64,000 nt of DNA, from NCBI GenBank assembly GCA_026874595.1, contig CM049313.1, positions 44,296,659 through 44,360,658 of the forward strand. Direction: 5' to 3'. Position 1 is the stretch's first letter. Every line of letters starts with the position of its first letter. The notes under the pieces were generated by a model. That model was not told the DNA's origin. It ran no database searches and saw nothing but the letters and a program-made list of their open reading frames with translations. The translations under genes were made by a program, and so were the position numbers. Source of the stretch: Sipunculus nudus (Eukaryota > Annelida > Sipuncula > Golfingiida > Sipunculidae). Below, in pieces: positions 48,771 to 61,708 of this stretch.

Positions 48771-49799
48771 TAGTTTTATAAACTTAATACTAAAAAATAT
48801 CTGCTGTATTAAACAAGCATTATATGCTTGGAAGGGGTTAAATGATAACTGTAGTCACAAAGTAAGGAGTGTATATAGGCGGTGTTGTTCCAGAATTATA
48901 AAGGAACACTGTTCTTATGTGTGGCCAAACTTCATTTAGATTTTGTATGGACTATTTTAGTTTGGGAACCAGTGCAGTGATTTGAAAATCTGAATGTGTT
49001 GAACTCCCCTCACAACATTTAACACCGTTTTTTTTTCAGTCTGTGGTTCCTGATGGTGATTAAAATGAGTCCGGGTGTCGCTTTATTTGCACACATTTAA
49101 GGAAGTTACTTGACTTTGAAGTTCGAGAGTCAATCGAAAAAACAATGCGATTGAGAACAATGCGATTATCAGTACAATATCATGATTATCTCCTGTATGT
49201 TACACTGGTTTTACTTTAGTTGAGTTTACCAACAGAAATTAGTCCCTTATTATATTTTGACTTTGAACCTGAAAGCAAATGATAACCACTTAAAATTTTG
49301 ATTATTACCTTCTCACATTCTATTTCTTGTGTAATTTCAATATATGAAAGCCTATATCAATACATAACATGTGCAGGTTAACCTCGTATTTGATCTATGT
49401 ACATCTTAGGTGAAACAATTAACTCTCAATGTGGTATTTTAATTTCTGTCACCAGATATACAGCAAAGCTTTATCAATTGAAAAGTACACTGACATTTTA
49501 AAACTATTCACTGTTATTTGCTCAGGTGTAATAATTCTTTAAATTCCTAAATTGATTGCGTGACTGTAAAACATTTCAGCTACACATGAAGTTATTTTGT
49601 TTAATCCCTGAGTCTTCAAGTCACTTATATAGTTTCAATATGCTGCTACAAATTTTATGGAACAGTATATGTTACTAAAATTTACATTTGATCATGGATT
49701 TAACTTGAAGAAAGCATTTGACAGTGTATATTGAATGGAAACTACGGAACACGTTTACCATAAATGATAATTCCTTTGCACATTGTATGTTTATTAATT

Positions 49800-49803
<4 letters not shown>
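48771..49803. other. no gene seen
   Basis: AT-rich DNA with no recognised element. Confidence 0.5.

Positions 49804-49860
<57 letters not shown>
49804..49860. repeat. (TA)n microsatellite
   Basis: About 28 uninterrupted TA units. Confidence 0.95.
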
Positions 49861-49861
<1 letters not shown>

Positions 49862-49971
49862 TATGTCAAAACTCATACAGTATACATATTTCATACATTT
49901 TTGTACACGATCACATCAATTACAATGTATACAGTTTATATTTTTATAATTATTAAAATACTGTTTTAAGG

Positions 49972-50340
49972 TCAGCTGACCTTCAGTCATGCTGAGGTAT
50001 AGCGATTACCCCTTGTCTGTCGTCCAAATGGCAGTTCCTTCGTTTCTGCACTGATACGGCACGCATAGTAACTATTTGACCGTTATTTCTGATTTATGAC
50101 GTTACACATATGGGACCCTCAGGAAATCAAGAACGACTCCTTGGAATCTTGAAAATTAGGTCATCCTGGCCTTGTTTCTTAAAGCGTCGCATGTTCCAGA
50201 CGTTTTCATTTGCCCATAGAAAACATATTTGTATTGGTAATAAGGGCTACTAAACAAATGTTTTGCAACCACCCATAAAATAAAAGGCTATGGACAATCC
50301 CCACACATGCCACATGTGATTTTCAGAAAATTGGTCAAGC
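49972..50340 (-). repeat. GGAC-tail-like repeat, minus strand
   Basis: Read on the minus strand it ends GGACGACAGACAAGGGGTAA then TCGCTATACCTCAG and AAGGTCAGCTGACC. This corresponds to the terminus of the 342-bp array and of the GGAC-tail family. The body is diverged. Confidence 0.45.
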
Positions 50341-51214
50341 TATTTCTTCAGAACTGTTGCAGAGTTGCATTCTCACATTGCAGATTAGAATGTGTGCTAT
50401 AATTTTATACTTTATATATATAGAATAACACGATACATAGTGTATTATATATTACAGTTTAGTGAGTGTTTGGAGTGTCCTGAAATTCGGTAGGTGTATT
50501 GATCTTGGTTACCCTTCTGAGTATCCCCGTTCTATCTCTGTAAGCCTGATGGTTTTTACCTCCTTTTTCATCATTACACATTTCCCACATTATTTCTCTT
50601 TGTATATTAAGACTTCTCCCAGTTTGAACTGACATAATAAGCTGGTGTAATTCTCAATTTGAAGAAAAATGCACTGTTCACAAGATTATCCTGGTAACTA
50701 TAGACACAGTGACATTCAGCTTTAAAGCTATTGCGGACACAGTGACAAAAAACATACTTTAGTAAACAATGTTACACTTATCACACTACCAATTAATTTT
50801 GAGAGTGGCAAGTTACGGCAATACTATCAGTTTATCCGTTTCGGACTGGTTTTATTGATTGTATTGAAAGAAGTTGGGTTGCTTAATGATCATGGAATAA
50901 TTAAATAAATAAATAAATATATATATATATGTATATATATATATAAATATATATATAAATGCATATTTAAAAAAATTACTTGTATTTTAGATTGTAAAAT
51001 CGCAGCCATTGTATCATTTTTCTAGTAGTGACTTAATTGGTTGTCCTAAACACGGTATACTTATTTACCATGAACTAATTTGAATTATTTATCAGACGAA
51101 TAAGACTGTTGATGCAAGATTTTTTTTTTCATATTTTAGACGCTTGTTTACTTGACTCTTTTAAGACTGTCAAATCACAGTAGTTAAGCCAGTTTCTTAT
51201 CAGCTGTTTCAGGA
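50341..51214. other. no gene seen
   Basis: AT-rich DNA with a short TA/TATG tract at about 50918-50965. Confidence 0.5.
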
Positions 51215-51475
51215 ATGGTTCGACATACTGTAAGATGTCCTTAAAATCTTCTTACGAACCCAACACTGGTCACTTCGACTTCATTTCTTCGAGAAATTAT
51301 AAGGGTAACTCTTAATTTTCAAAATTCTTCATATTTAGCATAAATATTCCTGTATATATTCCCGTTATATATGTCAGAAATTAGGCCAATATTCGTTTAA
51401 ATGTTGAAGTTATAGCCCCGAACATTAATTGATTTGTCAATTATCAGGAAAGATATTTACTTATATGCATGTACA
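51215..51475 (-). repeat. GGAC-tail repeat body, partial, minus strand
   Basis: The minus strand shows TCTTTCCTGATAATT, GGCCTAATTTCTGACAT, AGGAATATTTATG and ATTTCTCGAAGAAATGAAGT, in the same order as the copy at 5449-6167. No tail. Confidence 0.6.
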
Positions 51476-51739
51476 TGTATTTTACCTATAAAAGTCTGAA
51501 ATTTGGAAGCAACTGATATATTCAAGCAGATATTTATGTTATATTGCAAATTTATAAAATTTATAAACTTGAAAAAAATTGATATAATAAAAAATGAGAA
51601 TGTAATACAAACATTTTTTCCGTATGTTCCTGCTTCAGCAGCACCTGTCTGCCTATTTTAATATATTAAGAAATATTAAAATTGAAAAAAGAATAATTGA
51701 TCTAACTGAATAAATGTCTCACCTGCTGAACTGTCAAGA

Positions 51740-52008
51740 GCAAACCAAAGATCATGGTAATTGCATATATCTTTTATTTATGAACTGCTCACATGCTTCA
51801 TTTTCATCATTAGAAAACACATGGTCAGATCACATAATTATATTATTTTGAATTCCATGTGTACTCATTGATTTAAACCAATCATATTAATCAACCATGG
51901 CCTATACAACCCTATTCTCTCAGACTTGTTTTTATTTTAGATTTTTGCCTGCAGGGTCAACTTCACCTGAGCACCATGACCCATGGGTCCCTTGTTTTAT
52001 AAACCATC
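51740..52008 (-). repeat. AACAAGGGACCCATGGGTCA repeat, copy 2, minus strand
   Basis: The minus strand begins AACAAGGGACCCATGGGTCA and stays co-linear with 35095-35360 through GGCCATGGTTG, ATGATTGGTTTAAAT and TGATCTGACCATG. Confidence 0.68.
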
Positions 52009-53141
52009 CATTTTTACTCAAATGAGTATAATAACCATCACTAGTTAAGAGTGATAGAATTTTAGCATTTTTTCGTGTTAAGGCATTTTGCTTTGTGATT
52101 TCCTATTTCCAATTTCTATATATTAAATTTCAAAAACCTCCTCTCTCTTTTTTCTCTTTCTTTTTCTCTCTCTCTATATATATATATGTATATAACTTCA
52201 TTGTAAATAAATAGTAGAAGTTATAAGGAGATTCAGGCGTTCATTTGCTATAGTGTCAGCCTGCTGAGATTAATCAAATCAGAAGAAAATATTTATTTAA
52301 ACTATATTGAACTATTATTTGTGTCATAAATATAATTAAGAAAGTGCTCAGGGCGTGGTCACCTCTATCGAAAGGTCAGTTTTGTTATATCGTTTCATTA
52401 TTGTGCGATGAATGCACACTGTGCAGGGTATGGATGAGCGAATACCAGTCAATGTGAGATGAAAACGCCTCAGGGTGCTGCACCCGCACCACCATTTAAT
52501 GAAACTTCTAAATGTGTACATCTATCCATCCATATAGCAAAGGCTTTACTGGACAGAACACTATTGTGGCCCCCCTACGACCTCTCTCACATTTATAAGC
52601 GAATTCTTCCCAAAGTTCGTTAAAATCAAGTATACACTGAAAGGCCCAGAAGAAAACTCGTCGAAATACATTTAAAGGATCTTAATAGACATTCACAATC
52701 TAACAGTGTCCGCTCGATTACTGCATCAAGGTGGCCTAAGGTGACAAAGAACGTCGAGAGAGAGTGTTAGTTCTTGTAAACCTTGCCCCAAGGGAACAAG
52801 TGAAGATGTATATACAGTGTATTGATGGCACAGTCTCCGTTCCTGTTTCAAAAGTGGCCTTGGTCTTCTGTTTAGAGAACATGTGGCCGTGAACATCGCT
52901 TGTCCTAAAGAAAAGCTTTCATAATGAATACATTAAATTTTGAATCGCAACCAGTTATTTTTGCGATTGATCACCCTTAGGATGACTAAACGTTAATAAC
53001 AATATAACACGTATGGGTTTACCTACATTTGTTTTTACATAAACACACATATATAAAGCAAAACTGGTTGTAGGATATGACTTGGCGGCGAGGCCATAGA
53101 TTCATTGGGTTGGGCAACAGTAGATAAAAATATGATATTCC

Positions 53142-53189
<48 letters not shown>

Positions 53190-53804
53190 CGGGTATAATT
53201 GCATTTTTGCATGACTCAGTTGAGATGGAAATCCTAAAAATTACAATATTACATACATAGTTGAATGGCCCCAGGGAGTTTGGGGGGGGGGGGGGGGCTG
53301 TTGGTATACCAACAAATACCAGTATTTATTATGTTTTTCTCTTCATCATCCGTCATATTAACTCTTAACCCCCACCCCAATTTTCGTAGTTGGCTTTTGA
53401 AAATATTTAGCATGATGAAAGGAATTACATACTTTTTTTGGGAAGGAATTTATGCGAGTAGGCAACCCCTCTCATATAGAGTAGAAAACTTTTGTAAAAT
53501 TTTGGCTATAATGGCACAATCTTGGATTGTTCATAAAGCATCATCATGCAAAAACTCTTTGTTGGAACCAAGTGCTTAATTTTCAATTTACCATATCTTT
53601 TTGGTAGAAAAAAGGGGGGGGGGGGGACGCCCCCTAAATCCGCCGAAACTTTGCAGTTATTGTTTTGATTCAGCGATATCACACGTATATGCCTGCCGTA
53701 TCATGGCGTTACACATGCAATGTGGTTGCTTAAAACGGTGTATTTTTCGTGGTATAGTAATTAAATCATCTGTAAAATCGCCGTATGGGGTTTAGCAACG
53801 TTTT
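52009..53804. other. no gene seen; poly-G and GA tracts
   Basis: Contains a (GA)n tract (53144-53189), a 17-G run (53281-53297) and a 14-G run near 53614-53627. The latter is followed by ACGCCCCCTAAATCCGCCG. Open frames around the G runs are compositional. Confidence 0.5.
53144..53189. repeat. (GA)n microsatellite
   Basis: About 21 GA units with one AAA interruption. Confidence 0.95.
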
Positions 53805-54470
53805 CAAAAGCGCGAACGTGAGAGCGAAGGCGAACGCAATTATGAGTCGCGGGTCGTTCGCGGGATGTTTCCATACGGGCCATGCGACACGCGATTTCTA
53901 GTTTAATTAAATCACAGAAATTTAGATTTCTTATTCAACTAATCAATGTTAGTATTCTAGAATTAAAGGCATGTTCGAATCTAGATATATCTAAAATAAG
54001 GTATATGAAGCTCGACGTATTTAAAGTTACTATTACTCTACGTCCCGCATTTCCATTGTCACGCATTGCTTACCATTTAAACGTCATTGTTATAGAGAGA
54101 GGTGGCACCGTATAAACAGTTTTGTACCTTTTATTTATTATTTCTACCAATCTGTACACATCGCCATCACTGGACATCTCCTGTGTCATCGGCATGCTGG
54201 CTTTGTTTTAAAAAACTTGCTATAAACACAGGGATGCCTTCCCTTCGTGACGTAATTATAAGGAATTCCCACGCGAATGACGCGCGACAGGCCTTTGAAT
54301 CGCTACCCGGCGCGATTCAGAAAAGCGCGCTAGCGTATCGCTCTCCCTCTCGCGCTCGCTGACGCCCATATGCATTATATGGAAACGTTCCAGTGATATT
54401 ACCATTAAAGTGATTTTTATCGCGCTCGCGCTTATGGAAGGCAGCTTTACGGTCTTGAAGAAGTAAAATC
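53805..54470. mobile_element. CpG-rich inverted-end element (possible MITE)
   Basis: The left end holds AGCGCGAACGTGAGAGCGAA and ATGTTTCCATACGGGCCATG. The right end, inverted, holds AAGCGCGAGCGCGATAAAAA and AACGTTTCCATATAATGCAT. The ends are clearly related but imperfect and I could not place a target duplication. CpG density is far above the flanks. No coding sequence. Confidence 0.4.
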
Positions 54471-55999
54471 GAGTAACAAATGTTGTTCTGTCTGAAGTAA
54501 ACTTGCTTCTAATGACCCCACATTGTGTATAATTAAAGTATTTAATATATTCTGTTTAGCGATGTTATCGGCTGACATATTTAAGACATTGTTAAATACC
54601 TTGGTGTGACCAAAATGAGGACCATCTTAAAGTGCTTAAAAATAATAACAAAAGAGACTGTACATCTTTTATGTGCTCAGTCTAACCAACTGAAAGCAAA
54701 ATTTTATTTAAAAAAAAGGCAACATACAAGGTATTTTACCTCTGGAAATAAGTGTGTATTCAAAAAATACATTTTTGTATGCAAAAAAACTCCAGACGTC
54801 TTTTGATTGTATATTTGTATATATGCATCTCTATCGTCTGAAATTTTGATTTAAAAAATGTTGACAAATTTACCAAGATACTTTGATAAAATGGCCTGTC
54901 ACTGCTTTATAACACAAGATAAAAAGAAGTAAAAATTCGCATTTTAGGTAAAAAAAATGGTGTAGTCGACTGAAAAAAAAAGTTTGCGAAAATCGATAAA
55001 AATTGTTTCGGACGGTGATTTAACAGTAAAAGTGAATGAAAGTGACAGTTGTATAACATGAATGCATATTATTATCTGATTAAGTACTTTTTATCTTAAT
55101 TTATTCTTAACATGAATAAAAAAAAAAGATTTTAATACCGACTTTTAAGTCTGTTAGTGTAGAACTCTGAAGCGGCTGAGCTTGTGATTCCAACACTAAT
55201 TAAGGGCCAAGAGGCTGTTCCACTTGTAATTAGGCCACCTGGCTACCCTGATTTACACTTATTTATAGGTCGATAAACAGCACCCTCCTTATTAGGATCA
55301 GCCGTGCACAAGCTCAGAACGCCTGCTACTAAAAGTCACAATCCAAGGTGTCAATCAATCTTCACTCCATTTGCCAGCCAATCAGCAACTGAAACGTGTT
55401 GGTTTGTTTACACCCAATGTGAGGCTGACAAAACTATAGTCAAGTAAAGTGCTACTTTTTTTTAATAAAGAATTATATTATGAATAATACTTTTTTGTGA
55501 CACGGTGGGTATAACAATGATCTTGTATAGTTCACAGATTATCTAAAAATGATTTGTTTTATTTTTAGACGATCATTAGCCCGTAATTTGTGTACATGGT
55601 TGACGGACATTTGATTAACTGAGGTATTGTGTCGTTTACGTTGCAAAGGTTTGTTACAGAAATGTTCACCAGATTTATGAATCCCACCATGAAAAACACC
55701 TCGTAAACGTTTCAGATTTCACTCTTCAAACGTTTTGTTAGTGTAATAAAAAGTTTGAAGCGGAATTAAACTTAAGACAAGTCCATATATTTTCAATAAT
55801 TAGTTAATGGCTTATTTCCTCTATAAATAATGCTAATCGTATCATCATAAACCGTATATATTATACATGTATATAGATAGAACACCCCTTCAGGCGGTCA
55901 CACCCTCTTTTCATATTACAATTACGAAGACCAGTGGATGCACCTTATAGGATTCTTCTTTACACCCTCGATGTTGGGAATAATATAAACCTGACGACC
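54471..55999. other. no gene seen; imperfect inverted repeat at 55.15-55.34 kb
   Basis: Mostly AT-rich. GGCTGAGCTTGTGA (about 55173) and CACAAGCTCAG (about 55308) form an inverted pair around a segment with three TAATTA/TAATTAG homeodomain-type cores and CCAATCAGC downstream. It could be a MITE or a regulatory block upstream of the candidate promoter at 56.0 kb. Confidence 0.35.
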
Positions 56000-56201
56000 A
56001 CGTAGACTATATATAGCAATGGTTTGGTCCTCTCAAGCATCAGTTATCTAAATCCGCCAGAGCAGGGGTTGACACTCCACCGAGGCACCCCCAACTCCGG
56101 GAACGATTGAGGTGCCGTTGATTTCTTGCATTGGTTTCGTGTATCTTGTACATTGCATCATGAATATTCAACAGCGGCTTGTTCTCCTTGCATTGGTCCT
56201 G
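56000..56201 (+). promoter_or_regulatory. possible promoter and signal-peptide first exon
   Basis: CTATATATAG at about 56006 is followed 30-35 bp later by CATCAGT, a plausible initiator. ATG at 56160-56162 opens MNIQQRLVLLALVL, a typical signal-peptide start with a short polar head and a Leu/Val core. It runs straight into donor GTAGGT at 56202. That layout fits the first exon of a small secreted protein. I cannot find the downstream exons with confidence, and the frame could also simply read 28 codons to a stop. Speculative. Confidence 0.3.
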
Positions 56202-57599
56202 GTAGGTGCATTAAAATTCATATTAATAAAAAAATATAATTATTAGTATAATATGTTTAATAAAAAAGTTTGCTCTGCATTAATTTTTGGTTTTGGGTGG
56301 ACCTTTTCCTTTCACAAACTGTTAAACCTGCGCATATCTAACCAATCACAGATTATCCTTCTTGGGGTTTAAACCTCTGGTAAATTATTCGACTTCATAA
56401 ACTGTCAGAAGTCTTGAGAACAGCATTTACCAATTTAAGGTCCATTCCGTCCATACCTGAATTAGAATGAGCTTATGTCAAATAAATTTAGTTTTATTAA
56501 CTAAAATGAAAACTTCAAATAAAAACAAACAGACAAGCAAGTTATCTAGGATGCCATTTTCCTTGAAAAAAAAAATGATATTTTTCTAACTGATAAAGGG
56601 CCAAAAAAATCATAGATAATCTGAGTTTTGACCAAATTAAAGTGTTAAAGAGTTAAAGGACCAGGATTTAGGAAAAGGAGGGGTCCAACCTAGGATGACT
56701 TATGACAAGTCCCTAAAAAAAGGTCCTCAGGCCAAAAACTGGCTTGAAACCCTTAGAAAGAGGAAACCCTAAAAAAGGAGGATTCGAACCCTCTGAACCT
56801 CCTCCTCCGGAACCGCTTCTGGACTTTATACATTTTATACGTTGGTCTATGGCGAGCCCAATTATGCTGTGGGCACTCCCGTCTGTTGTGCACATGACTT
56901 CCTTCCGTCCATAAAGTTTTATTGCTGAATTTTACTGATTTTCACGCTATTCACTATAACCACTTACCAAAAGATTATCTCGCGGGAGTTCGATGAGAGG
57001 CAAAAATCACACATATTTAATGAAGTCAGAGGTTGCCGCGATAATTAATCAGGCTTATGATGGATTCTGATGAAACTCAGCAGAAATATTAACTAGTATA
57101 AATTCAAGAGAAATATTAACCAATATAAGATCTGTGCATATTTAATACAGCTGAAGGTCACAAGACATATATACAACGGGCGTATAGTTAATATGCACAA
57201 TTGCGGTGCTCTTGTTATGCCTTATTTGAAGATTAAAATATAAATCACGTGATCATGCAGTCCTGAAATTCAGATATTCAGAGATTTGTAGAATCATGAC
57301 ATCTTTACAGAAACATGATGGTACGTGAGAGAAAAAAGTTTTTGGTGTGAATACAAATACACTGGATGCACTAATTGTTATAATGTTTTAAATCTATATT
57401 TCTTTTTTAAATGTCATCATGTTAGTGTAGGTTTTCTTTCTCCCATTGGCTTGTGAATTTTTATAATATTTCACCAACATGACTTTGTCCATGAAATTTT
57501 ATTTTTATTACGGTACTGCTATATTGCTGTCAGGACTGAACATCAACTGTAATGTTGTCAGCTATAGGTAACTCCCCCGAGGGATGTATCAAATCCATC
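56202..57599. other. no gene seen; B-box-like repeat fragment
   Basis: At about 56775-56815 the minus strand reads GGTTCAGAGGGTTCGAATCC, matching a tRNA T-arm or B box without the rest of a cloverleaf, so it may be a SINE fragment. The remainder is AT-rich. Confidence 0.35.
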
Positions 57600-60500
57600 T
57601 CGATCATAACTAAGTTACCTGAAAACCTTGTTTGTGTCGCCAATCACGAAGAATTAAAAAACTTAAGGAAAAATGTTCTTTTGAAACGCCAAAGAATGGG
57701 CCTTCATACTTGAAATTAAATAATGCATTAGTTAAGACGCAATTAGTGAAACATAAGGCTTTTCAGACAAATATGAATGCTAAAAACCATGTGGGACTAT
57801 TCAAAATATCATATAAGAAAATTTGCAATAGCATACTCAAAAGTAAAAGCAGAGCTAACGGAATAAAGCGGATAAGCTTTGAAAAAGAAGTAGAGCAGCT
57901 AGAAAGTATTATTGGAGAGTGTAATGATATAAGTATTATTGAAAAATACAAATATTAAAAGCAGAAACTTGAAGAATGTTATGATCTGATAACAGAGGGT
58001 ATAATTGTTTGATTCAGAGCTCAGTGGTATGAGCAGGGTGAGCGCAGCTCAAAATATTTCTTAAATCTTGAAAAGAGAAATAATGAAATAACAGATATAA
58101 AAAAATAATAGAAGGTTCTGTAGAAACAATGGATCACAACAAAATAATGTCGCATATTCATGAATACTATAAGGTTTTCAAGATCTTTAGACGTCACCTG
58201 TTACGATTGTGATAAGTTCATGGAAGGTATTTATGGGTTACCAGAACTGAGGATGAGGCCTTACAGTGTGAAGGTTACATAGCTGTCACTGAGTTACTTG
58301 AATCTTTTAAAAGAATGCCAAATAATAAAACGCCAGGGAATGATGGAAAAACTGAAGAACTGTATTTGAGTATTTTTAATGAAGTAGGTTTGGAAATGAC
58401 TGCTTGTTTAAATGAAGGGTATTACTCGGGAGAGTTATCAGAGAGCCAAAAACAAATTGAAAAATTTAGAAAAACCGTTTAAGGACAAAATATATATAGA
58501 ATCCTGGATACCAATTAGCTTTATAAATGTGAAATGTGAGGTGTAGGTAAAATTCTAGTGTCACGATTGCGAAAGGTTTTGTATAATTGGTCCACTCAGA
58601 TCAGAATGCTTTTGTTCCAGGCCGCTGAATCAGTGATATGATTGAATATTGCGATACAGAACAAGAGAAAGCAATTCTCTTTGGAGCTGACTGTAAAGCA
58701 GCTTTAGACTCAATAGATCAGGCCTTCGTTTTAAGTGTTCTAAAGAAAATAGGCTTTGGTCCCATGTTCATTATCTGGATTAAACCTTTGCATTATAACA
58801 TGAAAAGCTGTGTGATTAACAATGGTTTTAAAACGGCTTACGTTTTGTTGTCTAGGGTTACTAAGCAAGGGATACAATATCCCCATTTTGTTTATATTAG
58901 TTTTGGAAGTGTTAACGTATCAAGTTTATAGTTTTTTTAATTGAATTTTTATAAATAAAAATTATCCAAGGAGTCCATGTTGGTGCATATGAACTAAAAA
59001 ATGACATGTTTTGCAGATGACATAACTTTTTTCATCAGGGACACAGCTTAATTTGAACATTTAAAAAGCACTTTAAATGGGTTTTCACAATTTTCTTCCC
59101 TGCATGACAATTTTAATAAATCTGAGGCAGCGTGGATAGGTGCAAGTAAATATAGTACACAAGAAACCAGTTTCATGTAAATGGGTTAACTTGACAAAAG
59201 GAACAATTAAAACTTTTGGCATCTGGTGATGGTGTTAAGCTGTGTTTCCATTCATCTGTAAATCTCGTACGTCTCGTACGCAAACAATCGGATCCCTCTT
59301 TTTAAGATGAACTGTTTTCCATATGTACGTTTTAACGTGCTCCGCATGCGTATCCGCAAAAACGGACAGCATAGAAACGGATCGGTGAGCTTTTCATCCG
59401 TTTTGCGGATGGCAAAAATGCCTACATTTCCCAACAGTGCCCCGGCGCCAGGTGTTATGAGACATATTGACCTTCTTCCTGCCTGTCGTCTTTGCAGTTT
59501 CAAAAGAGGCACGTTAAAGGGTATCCACAAGAAAAACGTACGTACTTACGGAAACAGTTTTTGCGGACGGGGCACTAGGGAGCGGACGTACGTCTTTTGC
59601 GGATACGATTTTTACAGATACATGGAAACACAGCTTTATGATAAAGATCCCAGGAGGAAACTTAATTTTGACAATGTGAGAGAAGAAAAGTGGAAATAAA
59701 TCCCTACTTTGTGGTCAAGCAGAAATCTAACATTGTTTAGAAGGGCAGAAATATGTAGAAAGTTAGCTTTATCCAAAGTGCTACTAGTATATGTATGCAA
59801 TATGCATGTACCACCTCAGTCATTCATATTGTAATGTCAATGATGAAACATGTTGTATGGAGAGGAAAAACACAATGTTAGATATAGTACACTCATAGGA
59901 CCATATCACAAAGGTGGTATAAACTTTGAAGTCTTACCCAGCAGATTGAAAACTCAAAAAATAATTTGGATTAAAAGGTTGATTCTATGTTATAATGCTT
60001 ATGCATGGAAAGCAGTACCAATGTTTTATCTTGGGAAAATTGGTGGAGTTACCAATGTGTCTTCAAGTTTTTAAAACCACAGAATACCATCAAAGATACC
60101 AGTATTTTATAAAAAAATGTTTGGAAGATTAGTCACAATTTGTCTCAAGAGAACCAACCATAAAAAATGAGGTGAAGCTGATACCTTTCTGGAACAATGG
60201 ATGGAGAAAAGTGAATGAAAAGTCAGTGTATTGCAAACATTTGATTCTTATGTGGAATAAGGTTTGTAAAAGACTTTGTATTAAAGGAAGGAAAAAATGC
60301 TAAAATTGTATGAATTGATTAAAAAATATCCAAATATTAGAACAGAAGTCTATCTCATATGGAGATCCATATTCGCCGCAATATCATGTAACTGGCAAAA
60401 ATGATTGCGAGTCGATGATATCGAGTCTAATGAAAGTGTATCAGAGGAGCATATCAGAATAACAAATAAGGTTATTACAAATATACAATCTTTGTCTTCT

Positions 60501-61060
60501 CAATATGTTTATAATATATTGGTGGAACAAAAAATCAACTGCACCCTCATCATTGGTTAAATTAAGAGATACAAGACAGGTTGATTATGTTAACTGGGAG
60601 AGTCACTTTGGAGCCATCCAACAAAAAAACATTGGATATGTATTCAAGGGAATTCTTATTTAATATACTGCATTACTATTTACCAACGAATAATTTACTA
60701 ATTGACTAATAATTTAATAATTGACTGGATTTAATCAACATGGAGTGATAATGCTGCCATAAACCTTGAACACAGTATTGTATGAATGTTTCCAATTAAA
60801 AATAACCTTTTAAGGAATCAGGTGCTCCTGACATTTAAAATGTGTGTCAGAACACAACTTATTTAATCAAAAAAATTTCAGAAGACTGAAAAATATATAA
60901 AAAAAATGTACTTACAATAGAAAAACAAAAATATAAGATTACCACACATTTAGAAAAATGGGAAAAAAGGAAAAAAATTATAACGTTCAGTAGCACTGTG
61001 CCTTTAGTATTGTACGATTTTCCCGCAATAAATATTATTAAAAAATAACGAGATGACCCG
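57600..61060 (+). pseudogene. decayed 5'-truncated L1/Tx1-type non-LTR retrotransposon
   Basis: Successive broken frames follow the order of a LINE ORF2 without its endonuclease. They are: linker NGPSYLKLNNALV (about 57695); pre-RT block AQWYEQGERSSKYFLNLEKR (about 58020); RT palm GADCKAALDSIDQAFV (58683 on) with INNGFKTAY; RT catalytic FADD at 59010-59021; thumb-like KLNFDNVREEKW after the nested insert; and C-terminal DYVNWESHFGAI (about 60580). There are many stops and frameshifts. Truncation at the 5' end is normal for LINEs. The 3' limit is uncertain. Confidence 0.8.
59238..59635. mobile_element. 398-bp MITE inserted in the LINE, TTA target duplication
   Basis: Both ends read AGCTGTGTTTCCAT inward, with similarity continuing to ATCTGTAAA. 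TTA flanks each side (59235-59237 and 59636-59638). Deleting the insert plus one TTA joins GGTGTTA to TGATAAAGAT and restores the LINE reading frame into YDKDPRRKLNFDN. A 3-bp TTA/TAA duplication is characteristic of PIF/Harbinger elements. The interior is rich in CGTACG and GCGGAT and non-coding. Confidence 0.85.
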
Positions 61061-61651
61061 TGGATAAAAAAAACTAAAGAAAATTACATGTAAATTGAAA
61101 CTTGATAAATATGCACTGAAAAATCTTGAGAAAATATTTTTTCCCATGCATTTTAAGGATTACGTATACAAAATTTCCTGAAACAAGAAAATACTACGTC
61201 CTATATACACCAGCCAGTTTATAAATTAACTGTGGTACCGAGAAACCGACCAAAACATTTAAAAGGTCTAGTCCACATTCAAATAGGGGTGCGTCCTTAT
61301 AATGCCGGACCTCAGCCCAGGTCACTAGACTGGTACCCTGCTCTATTATGGCCCTCAGCCAAGCGTAGAGACAGGCGTACAACGCCATCTTAAGTACTCC
61401 CAGCACCCTTCCGCCAGAGGTCGTTTCTACTTGAAACGAATCTCTTCTGTTTGGGCACTGTGGGAAGGACCGAACTAATTGACAAGTGTAGCCTGGTACC
61501 AAATTCTCTTAAATTATTCAACAGGAAATTAACGGACGCACGGACGATTAACCATAACTACAGCACATACACCGGGTAACTTATCAGCTTATAGTAAGAC
61601 GTCAGCTGAGCTAATTGTGTGGGTTCCCTTATCTTGCTGAAGTTCAGCCCC

Positions 61652-61708
<57 letters not shown>

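Noticed and set aside
56775-56815. tRNA-like GGTTCGAATCC on the minus strand
   Set aside because: Only a T-arm/B-box match; no acceptor, D or anticodon arms can be folded, so it is not a tRNA gene.
59307-59699. 130-codon open frame
   Set aside because: Straddles the MITE and the LINE remnant, so it is a chance fusion.
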